Made by a program: the position numbers and the translations under genes
The notes under the pieces: model-generated
Told to the model about the DNA's origin: nothing
Databases searched by the model: none
Seen by the model: only the letters and a program-made list of their open reading frames with translations
Assembly: GCF_001905655.1 (NCBI RefSeq)
Contig: NZ_JMHT01000034.1
Location: 1-64,000, forward strand
Length of the DNA stretch: 64,000 nucleotides
From: Mycobacterium sp. ST-F2
Lineage (GTDB): Bacteria > Actinomycetota > Actinomycetes > Mycobacteriales > Mycobacteriaceae
Reading direction: 5' to 3'
Shown: positions 28,685 through 37,951 of the stretch, in pieces
Layout: each line of letters begins with the position of its first letter
Numbering within the stretch: the stretch's first letter is position 1

Positions 28685-29449
28685 TCACCTCACCAGTACT
28701 CGGACGCCGATGGCGGTCATGATCACGTTGATGACGAACAGACAGATGAAGGCGTAGACCACGGTCTCGTTCACCGCGATGCCGACGCCCTTGGGGCCGC
28801 CCTTGACGGTGAGGCCGCGGTAGCAGCCGACCATGCCGGCGAGCAGGCCGAACAACACGGCCTTGATCTCGGCGAGCATCAGCTCGCCCAGGCCCGTCAG
28901 CACCGTCAGGCCGTTGATGAACGAACCCGGGTTGACGCCCTGCAGGAAGACGGAGAAGACGTAGCCGCCCGAGATGCCGATGGCGCACACCAGGTTGTTC
29001 AGCAGCACGGCGACAAAGGTCGACGCGAGGACGCGGGGCACGACCAGCCGCTGGATCGGGTCGATGCCGAGCACGCGCATCGCGTCGATCTCTTCGCGGA
29101 TGGTGCGGGCGCCCAGGTCGGCGCAGATTGCGGTGGCACCCGCGCCGGCGACCACCAGCACGGTGACGACGGGGCCCAGCTGGGTGACCGTGCCGAATGC
29201 GGTGCCGGCGCCGGAGAGGTCGGCGGCGCCGATCTCACGCAGCAGGATGTTCAGCGTGAAGGCGACCAGCACGGTGAACGGAATGGCGACGAGCAGGGTC
29301 GGCACGAGCGATACGCGGGCGATCATCCAGGTTTGTTCGAAGAACTCCCGGAATTGAAAAGGGCGACGCCACATCTTTGTGAATGTGTCGAGGGCCATTT
29401 CGAAGAACCCGCCGACGGCCCGGGCCGGAGCCGCAAGCTGTTCGATCAA
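28685..29449 (-). CDS. yrbE4A: YrbE4A, permease subunit of the Mce4 importer
   Basis: 254 residues, matching M. tuberculosis YrbE4A almost throughout as I recall it (AGAGATAICADLGARTIREEIDAMRVLGIDPIQRLVVPRVLA). It starts at a TTG preceded by GGAG and GAAGG. With YrbE4B it forms the membrane channel. It is the first gene of the mce4 operon; a KstR-like site lies 122 bases upstream. Confidence 0.95.
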   Translation of the reverse strand: MIEQLAAPARAVGGFFEMALDTFTKMWRRPFQFREFFEQTWMIARVSLVPTLLVAIPFTVLVAFTLNILLREIGAADLSGAGTAFGTVTQLGPVVTVLVVAGAGATAICADLGARTIREEIDAMRVLGIDPIQRLVVPRVLASTFVAVLLNNLVCAIGISGGYVFSVFLQGVNPGSFINGLTVLTGLGELMLAEIKAVLFGLLAGMVGCYRGLTVKGGPKGVGIAVNETVVYAFICLFVINVIMTAIGVRVLVR

Positions 29450-29570
29450 CCTTCGACTCCATTCTCGGTCCGGGCTGAGCAGTCACGGCGAAGAGTGGGG
29501 TTTCCCTCTTCCACAGCGGCCTGATCACCACGTTGTAATGCATGGCTCTTGTGAGCCGGCGCATAGTAGC

Positions 29571-29584
29571 TAGAACATGTTCGC
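29571..29584. promoter_or_regulatory. KstR-like operator before the mce4 operon
   Basis: TAGAACATGTTCGC matches the KstR consensus TnnAACnnGTTnnA in all but the last base. mce4 is part of the KstR regulon in other mycobacteria. It lies in the gap from 29450 to 29724, which holds no gene. Confidence 0.65.
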
Positions 29585-29675
29585 ACTGGCAAAAGAACAG
29601 CAAAATCACTGGGAAACGACATATAATCGCAGCTCAGAGTATATTTTGACGTTGCCGTCACTGAAACAAGTTCTA

Positions 29676-29710
29676 GTGCCGACGCGGCGCTTTCTACGCC
29701 GCGTCAGCAC
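29676..29710. terminator. Stem-loop terminator after hsd4A
   Basis: GACGCGGCG and CGCCGCGTC pair perfectly around a 7-base loop. The stem continues through GTGC/GCAC with one mismatch. It lies 15 bases beyond the hsd4A stop (minus strand) and separates that transcript from the mce4 promoter. Confidence 0.65.
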
Positions 29711-29724
29711 TCGATCCGGGACGT

Positions 29725-30642
29725 TCAGTCCCTCGACTCCATCAGGGCAGTCGCCGAGAAATTCCGCTCCGGATCGCGGTCAGCAAAATATCCGCGCAAC
29801 GTGGCACTCAGTTGTGTCATGTCCCACTCAGCGGACGACGCTGTGAAGTGGCTCTCCACGGTCGGGGCTGCTACCAGGGTCACAGTCGGACCATAAACGA
29901 TGAAGAGCTGGCCATTCACGTTTTCCGACGCGGGCGAGGAAAGGAAACGCACCAACTTCACAACGTGTTCCGGCGACAGCGGGTCGACCTCTCCTTCACC
30001 AGGAGCCGCACCAAAGACATCGGCCGTCATCGCGGTACGAGCCCGCGGCGCGATCGCGTTGGCGCGAACGCCGTAGCGCTCCAGACCGCGGGCCGCGGTC
30101 AGGGTCAGGGCCGTGATGCCGGCCTTGGCGGCACCGTAGTTCGCCTGCCCCACCGGACCGGCCAGGCCGGCCTCGGACGAGGTGTTGACGATCCGGCCGT
30201 AGACCTTGCCGTCGGCCGACTCCTTGGCCTTGGCGCGCCAGTAGGTCGCGGCGTTGCGGGTCAGCAGGAAGTGGCCGCGCAGGTGGACCGCGATGACCGC
30301 GTCCCAGTCCTCGTCGGTCATGTTGAACAGCATCTTGTCGCGGGTGATGCCCGCGTTGTTGACCACGATGGCGAGCCCGCCCAGGCTGTCCGCCGTGGCG
30401 ACGAGCTCGTCGGCGGTGCTGCGGGCGCTGATGTCGCCCGCCACCGCAACACCTTTGGAGCCGGCGGCCTCGATCTCGGCGAGCACGTCCGACTTGTCGA
30501 GCGCGCCGGCCATGTCGTTCACCACGACGGTGGCGCCGGCCTGCGCCAGGCCGATGGCCTCGGCGCGGCCGAGCCCCGCGGCGGCACCGGTGACCACGGC
30601 CACCTTCCCGGACAGGTCAGTGGAGTCGATTTGGCTGGTCAA
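29725..30642 (-). CDS. hsd4A: Hsd4A, steroid 3-hydroxyacyl-CoA / 17-beta-hydroxysteroid dehydrogenase (SDR)
   Basis: 305 residues. The motifs are TGAAAGLGRAEA (NAD binding), NNAGITRDK, Ser in NTSSEAGLAG and the catalytic YGAAK. It matches the Rv3502c/Hsd4A group, which acts in sterol side-chain beta-oxidation and can also reduce or oxidise the C17 position. The start is TTG at 30642 with AGAGG ten bases before. It is cotranscribed with fdxD under the KstR site at 30941. Confidence 0.85.
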   Translation of the reverse strand: MTSQIDSTDLSGKVAVVTGAAAGLGRAEAIGLAQAGATVVVNDMAGALDKSDVLAEIEAAGSKGVAVAGDISARSTADELVATADSLGGLAIVVNNAGITRDKMLFNMTDEDWDAVIAVHLRGHFLLTRNAATYWRAKAKESADGKVYGRIVNTSSEAGLAGPVGQANYGAAKAGITALTLTAARGLERYGVRANAIAPRARTAMTADVFGAAPGEGEVDPLSPEHVVKLVRFLSSPASENVNGQLFIVYGPTVTLVAAPTVESHFTASSAEWDMTQLSATLRGYFADRDPERNFSATALMESRD

Positions 30643-30655
30643 TTTATGAATACCT

Positions 30656-30847
30656 CTAGTCTTTGCGGAGAAGGGCGGCGCGGGGGCATTCCGCGATGGA
30701 CTGCTCGGCGAGTTCTTCCTGGTCGGCAGGCACCGGATCGGCCTTGACTACTGCATAGTCGTTGTCGTCGAGATCGAAAAGGTCCGGCGCAATTCCCACG
30801 CAAACCGCGTTTCCTTCACAGCGATCGTGATCAACTTCAACCCGCAT
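30656..30847 (-). CDS. fdxD: FdxD, small ferredoxin
   Basis: 63 residues, acidic. Cysteines are at 10, 16 and 54 (CEGNAVC and CPRAAL); Asn13 replaces the fourth cluster ligand, so a [3Fe-4S] cluster is expected. Such ferredoxins pass electrons to P450s, here plausibly Cyp142 or other sterol P450s. The ATG at 30847 has a strong AGGAGGG leader; longer in-frame starts are discarded. It matches Rv3503c in place and type. Confidence 0.9.
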   Translation of the reverse strand: MRVEVDHDRCEGNAVCVGIAPDLFDLDDNDYAVVKADPVPADQEELAEQSIAECPRAALLRKD

Positions 30848-30940
30848 GACACCCTCCTGAGAGCCCGGATTTCGACAGTGAGGCCAACATAACGACCCCA
30901 CCATGGCGATGCCAGTGTGGCACGCTCTGGACCCCAAGAC

Positions 30941-30954
30941 TAGAACGTGTTACA
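30941..30954. promoter_or_regulatory. KstR operator between fdxD and chsE4
   Basis: TAGAACGTGTTACA matches the KstR consensus exactly. It sits in the 200-base divergent promoter and should control both fdxD-hsd4A and chsE4-chsE5-fadD17. Confidence 0.85.
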
Positions 30955-31047
30955 AGTTTGAATAGGCACGGGTCGACGAAAGCCGCCCCGGCAACGTGAC
31001 AACGGACCACAGACCCAACCCAATTCAACTGATAAAGGATGAGTTCG

Positions 31048-32229
31048 ATGCGGATCGGCTACACGCCCGAGCAGGAGGAGCTGCGGCGCGAACTGCGCTC
31101 GTACTTCTCCAAGCTCATGACCCCGGAGCGCGCCGAGGCGCTGGCGTCCAACGACGGCGAGATGGGACGCGGCAACGTCTACCGCGAGACCGTCGAGCAG
31201 ATGGGCAAGGACGGCTGGCTGACGCTGAGCTGGCCCAAGGAGTACGGCGGCCAGGCCCGGCCGCCGATGGACGGCCTGATCTTCAACGACGAGGCCGCCA
31301 TCGCCAACGTCCCGGTGCCGTTCCTGACCATCAACTCCGTGGCACCGACGATCATGCACTTCGGCACCGAGGAGCAGAAGAAGTTCTTCCTGCCCAAGAT
31401 CGCCGCGGGCCAGCTGCACTTCTCCATCGGCTACAGCGAGCCCGGCGCCGGCACCGACCTGGCGTCGCTGCGCACCACCGCGGTCCGCGACGGTGACGAC
31501 TACGTCATCAACGGCCAGAAGATGTGGACGTCGCTGATCGCCTACGCCGACTACGTCTGGCTGGCGGCCCGCACCAACCCCGAGGCCAAGAAGCACCGCG
31601 GCATCTCGATGCTGATCGTGCCGACCACCGCCGAGGGCTTCTCCTGGACGCCGGTGCACACCATGTCCGGTGTGGACACCAGTGCCACCTACTACCAGGA
31701 CGTCCGCGTCCCGACCTCCAGCCTGGTCGGCGAGGAGCACGGCGGCTGGAAACTGGTCACCAACCAGCTCAACCACGAGCGCGTGGCGCTGGTGTCGGCG
31801 CAGCCGATCTTCGTCGCACTGGACGGGGTTCGGGAATGGGCCCAGAACACCAAAGACCACCACGGCAAGCGCCTGATCGACTCCGAGTGGGTGCAGCTGA
31901 ACCTGGCCCGGGTGCACGCCAAGGCCGAAGTGCTGAAGCTGATCAACTGGGAGCTCGCCTCGGCCACCGACTCCGCGCCCTCCCCCGCCGACGCCTCGGC
32001 GGCCAAGGTCTACGGCACCGAACTGGCCACCGAGGCCTACCGGCTGCTCATGGAGGTGCTCGGCACCTCGGCGACCCTGCGCCGCGACACCCCGGGTGCG
32101 CTGCTGCGCGGCCGGATCGAGCGCTGGCACCGGTCCTGCCTGATCCTGACCTTCGGCGGCGGCACCAACGAGATTCAGCGCGACATCATCGGCATGGTCG
32201 CGCTCGGCCTGCCCCGAGTGAATCGCTAA
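31048..32229 (+). CDS. chsE4: ChsE4 (FadE26), steroid acyl-CoA dehydrogenase alpha subunit
   Basis: 393 residues. The ATG at 31048 has AAAGGA eight bases before; the ATG at 31039 is too close to that RBS. Acyl-CoA dehydrogenase features are visible: YSEPGAGTDLASL, MWTSLIAYADYVWLAART, GGTNEIQRDIIG at the C-terminus. In M. tuberculosis ChsE4 pairs with ChsE5 as a heterotetramer that oxidises the C8 sterol side-chain CoA ester. The next gene is that partner. Confidence 0.93.
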   Translation: MRIGYTPEQEELRRELRSYFSKLMTPERAEALASNDGEMGRGNVYRETVEQMGKDGWLTLSWPKEYGGQARPPMDGLIFNDEAAIANVPVPFLTINSVAPTIMHFGTEEQKKFFLPKIAAGQLHFSIGYSEPGAGTDLASLRTTAVRDGDDYVINGQKMWTSLIAYADYVWLAARTNPEAKKHRGISMLIVPTTAEGFSWTPVHTMSGVDTSATYYQDVRVPTSSLVGEEHGGWKLVTNQLNHERVALVSAQPIFVALDGVREWAQNTKDHHGKRLIDSEWVQLNLARVHAKAEVLKLINWELASATDSAPSPADASAAKVYGTELATEAYRLLMEVLGTSATLRRDTPGALLRGRIERWHRSCLILTFGGGTNEIQRDIIGMVALGLPRVNR

Positions 32230-32245
32230 GAGAGAGCGGCGAGAA

Positions 32246-33346
32246 ATGGACTTCAAGACAACCGAAGCATCTGAGGACCTCGGCGGCCTGGTCCGGTCCA
32301 TCACCGAATCGGTGGTGACCCCGGAACGCCAGAAGGAGCTGGACAAGCTCGACGAACGGTTCGACCGTGAGCTGTGGGACAAGCTGATCGATTCCGACAT
32401 CCTGTCCACCACCGCACCGGAGTCGGTGGGAGGCGGTGGTTTCGGTCCGCTGGAGCAGTCCGCCGTGCTCGTGGCGCTCGGCCGTCAGCTCGCGGCGGTG
32501 CCGTACCTCGAGTCGACCATCCTGGCCGCCGGCGCCATCGCCGAATTCGGCTCGGCCGAACTGCAATCCGAGTGGGCCGCCCCGGCCGTCGCCGGCAGCA
32601 AGATCGTCGTGCCGGCGCTCGACGGTGAGATGGGTCAGGGCCCGGTGCAGGCAACCGGCAGCGATGAGACCGGCTACAAGCTCACCGGCACCCGCACCCA
32701 GGTCGCCTACGGCCCGGTCGCCGATGCCTTCCTGGTGCCTGCCGAAAGCGATTCCGGCGTCAAGGTTTTCCTGGTCGCCGCGGCCGATGCGGGCGTCACC
32801 GTCACGTCGCTGGACACCACCGGACACGGCAGCGTCGCGCACCTGGATCTGCAGGGCGTGTCCGTCGCCGCTGACCGCGTCGTCGGCGGCGCCGAGGTGC
32901 TCGCCTGGCTGCAGCTGCACAATGCCCTGGGCCGCACCGCATTCCAGCTCGGCGTGGTGGAGCGCGCGCTGGAGCTCACCGCGTTGTACGCCCGCGAGCG
33001 CGAGCAGTTCGACCGCCCCATCGGCAGCTTCCAGGCCGTGTCGTCCCGGTTGGCCGACGGCTACATCGACGTCAAGGCGCTGCGCCTGACGCTGACCCAG
33101 GCCTCCTGGCGCGTGGCCGAGGGCCTCCCCGCCGAGGTCGACGTGAACACTGCGGCGTTCTGGGCCGCCGAGGCCGGACACCGGGTGGCGCACACCGCGG
33201 TGCACGTGCACGGTGGCGTCGGCATCGACATGGATCACCCGGTACACCGCTACTTCCTGGCTGCCAAGCAGACCGAGTTCGCGGTCGGCGGGGCCACCGG
33301 GCAGCTGCTGCAGATCGGGCGCGAACTCGCCGAGACGCCCGTCTAG
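32246..33346 (+). CDS. chsE5: ChsE5 (FadE27), steroid acyl-CoA dehydrogenase beta subunit
   Basis: 366 residues of the acyl-CoA dehydrogenase fold (ALGRTAFQLGVVERALELTALYAREREQFDRPIGSFQAV; VHVHGGVGIDMDHPVHRYF). It lacks the clear FAD and substrate motifs of ChsE4, in line with known alpha2beta2 enzymes in which each subunit supplies part of the active site. It follows chsE4 by 16 bases. Confidence 0.93.
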   Translation: MDFKTTEASEDLGGLVRSITESVVTPERQKELDKLDERFDRELWDKLIDSDILSTTAPESVGGGGFGPLEQSAVLVALGRQLAAVPYLESTILAAGAIAEFGSAELQSEWAAPAVAGSKIVVPALDGEMGQGPVQATGSDETGYKLTGTRTQVAYGPVADAFLVPAESDSGVKVFLVAAADAGVTVTSLDTTGHGSVAHLDLQGVSVAADRVVGGAEVLAWLQLHNALGRTAFQLGVVERALELTALYAREREQFDRPIGSFQAVSSRLADGYIDVKALRLTLTQASWRVAEGLPAEVDVNTAAFWAAEAGHRVAHTAVHVHGGVGIDMDHPVHRYFLAAKQTEFAVGGATGQLLQIGRELAETPV

Positions 33347-33355
33347 ATTCGACTG

Positions 33356-34906
33356 ATGTCCTCCCGGCCCACCGTCAGCGACCTGCTGCGCCCGCTCGTC
33401 GACGTCACCGACCGCGGGTTGTACGACTGCACCACGGCGCCGGACGATTCACCGGTCGGCCCGGCTGATCTGATCAGCTGGGCCGACCACATCGCCGCGG
33501 GCGTGCAGTTGGCCGCGGCGTTGAAGGCCCGGCTGGACCCGGCCAAACCGCCGCACATCGGTGTGCTGCTGAGCAATACGACGTTCTTCTCGTCGCTGCT
33601 GGTGGCCGCCGCGCTGGCGGGGCTGGTTCCGGTCGGCCTCAACCCCACCCGCCGCGGAGCGGCGCTGGTCGGCGACGCCGAGCGCTCCGACTGCCAGTTG
33701 GTGCTCGCCGACAATCCCGACCTGGTCCCGGCCGGCCTCGAGGCCGCGCGCATCGACGTCATCGACGTCGAATCCACCTCGTGGGCAACCGAACTCGCCG
33801 GGTTCGCCGGCACGCCGGTGCAATTCACGGACGTCGATCCCGACGACCTGTTCATGCTGATCTTCACCTCGGGCACCAGCGGTGATCCCAAGGCCGTCCG
33901 GGTCACCCACGACAAGGTGGCGTTCCCGGGCCAGATGCTGGCCGATCGTTTCGGCCTCGGGCGCAACGACACGTTCTACCTGTCCATGCCGCTGTTCCAT
34001 TCCAACGCGGTGATGGCCGGCTGGGCGGTGGCGCTGGCGGCGCAGGGGTCGATTGCGTTGCGCCGCAAGTTCTCCGCCTCCGGATTCCTCCCGGACGTGC
34101 GCCGCTACGGCGCCACCTACGCCAACTATGTCGGCAAGCCGCTGTCGTACATTCTGGCCACGCCGGCCCGGCCGGACGACACCGACAATCCCCTGAAGTT
34201 CATGTACGGCAACGAGGGCGCCCCGCGTGACCTGAACCGGTTCGCACAGCGTTTCGGCGTCATCGTCGTCGACGGTTTCGGCTCCACCGAGGGCGGTGTC
34301 GCGATCGCCCGCACCCCGGACACCCCGGCCGGCGCGCTCGGGCCGCTGACCGACGAGGTGGCCATCGTCGACGTGGAGACCGGCCTGCCGTGCCCGCCGG
34401 GCGTCGTCGGCGAAATCGTGAACCCGACCGGCCGGGGCTGGTTCCGCGGCTACTACAACAACGAGGGGGCCGAGGCCGAACGCATGGCCGGCGGCATCTA
34501 CCACACCGGCGACCTGGCCTACCGGGACGAAGCAGGGTTCATCTATTTCGCTGGGCGCCTTGGTGATTGGATGCGGGTCGACGGCGAGAACCTCGGCACC
34601 GCGCCCATCGAACAGGTACTGCTGCGGCACCCCGACGTCGTCGAGGCGGCCGTCTACGCGATACCCGATCCCGCCGTCGGCGACCAGGTGATGTCGGCAC
34701 TCGTACTCCTCGACCACGCGGAGTTCTCCGCGGACGACTTCAGCGCCTTCCTGGCCGCCCAAGAGGACCTGGGCCCCAAGCAGTGGCCCCGGTTCATCCG
34801 CGTCGCCACGACCCTTCCGCGGACCGAGACCTTCAAGGTCATCAAGCGGCAGTTATCCGCTGAGGGCACCGACTGCGCGGACCCGGTTTTCGCGATCGCG
34901 CGCTGA
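33356..34906 (+). CDS. fadD17: FadD17, acyl-CoA synthetase for steroid side chains
   Basis: 516 residues of the ANL superfamily. The P-loop is FTSGTSGDPKAVRVTH, followed by FGSTEGGVA, YHTGDLAYRDEAGFIYFAGRLGDWMRVDGENLG and the C-terminal Lys region (PRTETFKVIKRQL). The FadD17 group activates shortened (C5) sterol side chains. It is the third gene of the chsE4 operon, nine bases after chsE5. Confidence 0.9.
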   Translation: MSSRPTVSDLLRPLVDVTDRGLYDCTTAPDDSPVGPADLISWADHIAAGVQLAAALKARLDPAKPPHIGVLLSNTTFFSSLLVAAALAGLVPVGLNPTRRGAALVGDAERSDCQLVLADNPDLVPAGLEAARIDVIDVESTSWATELAGFAGTPVQFTDVDPDDLFMLIFTSGTSGDPKAVRVTHDKVAFPGQMLADRFGLGRNDTFYLSMPLFHSNAVMAGWAVALAAQGSIALRRKFSASGFLPDVRRYGATYANYVGKPLSYILATPARPDDTDNPLKFMYGNEGAPRDLNRFAQRFGVIVVDGFGSTEGGVAIARTPDTPAGALGPLTDEVAIVDVETGLPCPPGVVGEIVNPTGRGWFRGYYNNEGAEAERMAGGIYHTGDLAYRDEAGFIYFAGRLGDWMRVDGENLGTAPIEQVLLRHPDVVEAAVYAIPDPAVGDQVMSALVLLDHAEFSADDFSAFLAAQEDLGPKQWPRFIRVATTLPRTETFKVIKRQLSAEGTDCADPVFAIAR

Positions 34907-34909
34907 CTT

Positions 34910-36010
34910 TCAGGCCGGGACGGCCTCGACGAGCGACATGGGCCCGGCCGTCGGCACCACCCGGGATTGCCGAAGGCCGGCCTGCCGCAACAGTTCTGCG
35001 TACTGCGAGGCCGTGCGTTCCTGGCCACCCGCCGTCACCAGCATCTCCAGGTCCAGGAGCATCCCGGGGTGATACGGCATGCCTTCGGGCAGGACCATCT
35101 CGATCAGCACCACGGTGCCGTGCGGGGCCATCGCCTTCCGGATGTTCCGCAGGATCGCCAGGGCGCTGTCCTCGTCCCAGTCGTGGATGATCGTCTTCAG
35201 CAGGTAGGCGTCGGCACCTTCGGGGACCGAATCGAAGAACGAACCACCGGTGACGGTGATGCGGTCGGCAACGCCAGAGGCATCCAAAACCGGGCCGGCA
35301 CCCGCGACCACCGACGGCAGGTCGAAGAGCACACCGCGTGCCGTGGTCGCCTGTTGCAGTACCGCGGCCAGCAGCTTGCCATGCCCGCCACCGACGTCGA
35401 CGATGGTGCTGAACTTCCGGAAATCGTAAGCGGGCAACAGGGTTTCGATCACCATGTCCGACAGCCCGGTCATGGCGTTGTTGAACACCTCGGCCAGCTC
35501 GGGTTCGCTCTCGATGTAATCGAAGGGCGCCATACCGCGGAGCATCTCCAGTGCCGTCTTGCCGGTCTGCACCGAATACAGCAGTTGTCCCCAGTCCTCC
35601 CAGTGCTTCGGGTGGCCGACGAACTGCAGCATGGGCGCCATGGATCCGGGCGCGTCAGACCGCAGGGCCTCGCCGAGGCGGGTCAGCGCGAACCGCCCGC
35701 CGCTCTCCTGCTTGAGCAGTGAGTTGCTGGCCAGCGCCCGCATCAGCCGGAACGTGGCGCCGGGATCGGAGCCCACCCGACCGGCGACGTCGTCAGGCGT
35801 GGCTGGTCCGCCGGCAAGGATGTCGAAGATGCCGAGTTTGGACGCCGCGTACATTGCCTGGGTCAGCCAAGCGCCCTGAACCATCTCGAACACGGTGAGA
35901 TTGGCCGGCACCACGGCCTGGCGCAACTGGCTCAATCCGTCGCGGACTCGGCCGATGCCGTCGATAAGCCAACCAGGCGGAGGTTTCTGCGCGTTTGCCA
36001 CGGACCACAC
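34910..36010 (-). CDS. SAM-dependent O-methyltransferase (small-molecule type)
   Basis: 366 residues. An N-terminal winged-helix dimerisation domain (AASKLGIFDILAGGPATPDDVAGRVG, NSLLKQESGGRFALTRLGEAL) is followed by a Rossmann methyltransferase with VDVGGGHGKLL (SAM site) and LLKTIIHDWDED, whose His-Asp-Trp is the catalytic base region of plant-like O-methyltransferases. The substrate is unknown. Starts at GTG 36010 or GTG 36001 are both possible. It converges on fadD17 with a 3-base gap. It occupies part of the place held by PE_PGRS genes in M. tuberculosis. Confidence 0.82.
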   Translation of the reverse strand: MWSVANAQKPPPGWLIDGIGRVRDGLSQLRQAVVPANLTVFEMVQGAWLTQAMYAASKLGIFDILAGGPATPDDVAGRVGSDPGATFRLMRALASNSLLKQESGGRFALTRLGEALRSDAPGSMAPMLQFVGHPKHWEDWGQLLYSVQTGKTALEMLRGMAPFDYIESEPELAEVFNNAMTGLSDMVIETLLPAYDFRKFSTIVDVGGGHGKLLAAVLQQATTARGVLFDLPSVVAGAGPVLDASGVADRITVTGGSFFDSVPEGADAYLLKTIIHDWDEDSALAILRNIRKAMAPHGTVVLIEMVLPEGMPYHPGMLLDLEMLVTAGGQERTASQYAELLRQAGLRQSRVVPTAGPMSLVEAVPA

Positions 36011-36108
36011 AGTAATGCCACAGCTAATCCGGCCGCTAGAGCAGACATCCGCCCTGCCGGGTCCGCCTCACAGGTGGATCGCGAGCATTGTCGATTAGTC
36101 TCGGCCGT

Positions 36109-36810
36109 ATGAGAACGTCCGCGATCACCGGCCTCGTCGCGGCGGCGACCGCACTGTCTGTGGTGCTGGCCGGTTGCGACTCCGGAAAAGATGCGAGTGC
36201 GTCGTCCGGCAACAACCCGACCAGCGCCGCCGCGACAGCGGCGACACCCGGTCCGGATGCGGGCAGCGACAAGGCCGATGACGGCCCCAATCCGACCATC
36301 GCCAGCTACATCAAGGACCACAAGATCCCCGAGAAGCAGGTGCACCGCACCGACGACGGCGAACCCAAGGTGGAGTTGCCGAAGCCGACCGGCTGGAGGT
36401 CTTCGGGCGACGACAATCCGCCCTGGGCCTATGACTCGATCGTCTACAACGGGCCCGTCGACCCGAAGGACTACCCCCCCAGCGTGATCGCCCTGCTGTC
36501 GAAGCTGCCCGGTGATGTCGACGCCAAGGCCCTGATGGCCACCGCCCCCGGGGAAATCCAGAACCTGCCGGGATTCACCCCGTCAGGGCCCGGCACGGAA
36601 ACCAAGGTGCGCAGCTACCCCGCCTATCGGATCTCCGGCACCTGGGTTTCCGACGGCAAGACCAAGTTCGTCGCGCAACAGACGGTGATCTTCCCGGCGA
36701 ACGGCGCAACCTATGTGCTGCAACTGAATTCGGACGGCTCAGCCGAGCAGACGCCCATCGTCCAGGCAGCCACAGATGCGGTCGCCCGCCAGGTCACCAT
36801 CACCCCGTAG
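36109..36810 (+). CDS. LpqN/LpqT-family lipoprotein
   Basis: 233 residues. The signal peptide ends in a lipobox LAGC (Cys23). A Ser/Ala/Thr-rich linker is followed by a globular domain (PKVELPKPTGWRSSGDDNPPWAYDSIVYNGPVDPKDYPPSVIALLSKL) of the mycobacterial LpqN/LpqT family. The product is a surface lipoprotein of unknown role. The ATG at 36109 starts the signal peptide exactly; the upstream frame to 36088 would spoil it. TAGTCT near 36097 could be a -10 box. Confidence 0.82.
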   Translation: MRTSAITGLVAAATALSVVLAGCDSGKDASASSGNNPTSAAATAATPGPDAGSDKADDGPNPTIASYIKDHKIPEKQVHRTDDGEPKVELPKPTGWRSSGDDNPPWAYDSIVYNGPVDPKDYPPSVIALLSKLPGDVDAKALMATAPGEIQNLPGFTPSGPGTETKVRSYPAYRISGTWVSDGKTKFVAQQTVIFPANGATYVLQLNSDGSAEQTPIVQAATDAVARQVTITP

Positions 36811-36816
36811 CCGGGA

Positions 36817-37938
36817 TCAGTTGTCGCGGATGGCATCCAGGCGCTTGGTGGCTGCCTCGAACTCGGCGACCAGTTCGGCGATGATGACCTCGACCGGGCG
36901 GATCTCGTTCATCCGGCCGACGATCTGACCGACCGGCATCGCGACCGCGGTCGGATCGGTGGACTCGTTCATCCGCTGATGCGCCTCGCTGACCAAGATG
37001 TTCTGCAACGGCATGGGCAGCGGATCGGGCGCACCCTCGGCGTCCCAGGCGTCGGTCCAGCGGCTCTTGAGCAGCCGCGCCGGCTTGCCGGTGTAAATCT
37101 TGCGGCGGACGGTGTCGGCCGAGGTCGCGTTCAGCATCGCCTGCTGCACAACCGAAACGCCCGACTCCAGGCGCACGCCGAGGTCGTACTCGGCCGAGGT
37201 CAGGAACGCTGAGCCCATCCAGACGCCCTGCGCACCCAGTGCCAGCGCGGCGGCCAGCTGCCGACCCGTGCCGATGCCACCCGCGGCGAGCACCGGGGCC
37301 GAACCATCAAGGGCATCAACAATTTCCGGCCACAACACCATGGAGCCGATCTCACCGGTGTGACCACCGGCCTCATGCCCCTGTGCGACGACGATGTCGA
37401 CGCCGTTCTCGACGTGCCGCGCCGCGTGCTTGGCCGAGCCGGCCAGGGCGGCCACCGGAACCCCGGCGGCGTGCGCCTGGTCGATGACGTCCTTCGGCGG
37501 CGAACCGAGGGCGTTGGCGATCAGCTTGATCGGGTGCTTGAGCGCCACCTCGACGTGGCTGCGCGCCACCGAGTGCAGCCAGCCGAGCACGCCTTCGTTC
37601 TTCTCTTCGTCCGCCGGCAGCGGCGGCACGCCGAGATCGGCGAGGGTCTTGGCGACGAAGTCCTTGTGCGACTGCGGGATCAGTTTGTCGATGTCGACGC
37701 TGGTGCCCTCGGTGGGCACCTTGGCCGGCATCACGATGTCGACGCCGTAGGGCTTGCCTTCGGTGTTGGCGTCCATCCACTGCAGGACGTTCTCGAGGTC
37801 GTCGGCGTCGTTGAACCGGACGCAACCCAGCACGCCCATGCCGCCGGCGCGGGTCACGGCCGCGGCCACCTTCTCCGACGGCGTGAAGACGAAGATCGGG
37901 TATTCGATCCCGAAGCGTTCGCAGAGTTCGGTTTTCAT
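36817..37938 (-). CDS. Nitronate monooxygenase-like flavoprotein
   Basis: 373 residues of the 2-nitropropane dioxygenase / nitronate monooxygenase TIM-barrel family. FMN-binding features are GMGVLGCVRF near the N-terminus, AQGHEAGGHTGEIGSMVLWPEIV (with the conserved His) and VLAAGGIGTGRQLAAALALGAQGVWMGSAFL. It is not IpdC, whose N-terminus differs. It lies 13 bases after the fadD19 stop on the same strand, so it is probably read from the fadD19 promoter and may detoxify or oxidise a sterol intermediate; that role is inference. Confidence 0.83.
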   Translation of the reverse strand: MKTELCERFGIEYPIFVFTPSEKVAAAVTRAGGMGVLGCVRFNDADDLENVLQWMDANTEGKPYGVDIVMPAKVPTEGTSVDIDKLIPQSHKDFVAKTLADLGVPPLPADEEKNEGVLGWLHSVARSHVEVALKHPIKLIANALGSPPKDVIDQAHAAGVPVAALAGSAKHAARHVENGVDIVVAQGHEAGGHTGEIGSMVLWPEIVDALDGSAPVLAAGGIGTGRQLAAALALGAQGVWMGSAFLTSAEYDLGVRLESGVSVVQQAMLNATSADTVRRKIYTGKPARLLKSRWTDAWDAEGAPDPLPMPLQNILVSEAHQRMNESTDPTAVAMPVGQIVGRMNEIRPVEVIIAELVAEFEAATKRLDAIRDN

Positions 37939-37951
37939 CTCTCGTTCCTGA

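Noticed and set aside
30940..32412. 490-codon minus-strand frame
   Set aside because: It is antisense to chsE4, which has all acyl-CoA dehydrogenase motifs and a good RBS.
36817..37938. IpdC as identity for the flavoenzyme
   Set aside because: The N-terminal sequence differs from what I know of IpdC, and no ipdAB genes are adjacent; a general nitronate-monooxygenase-like name is safer.
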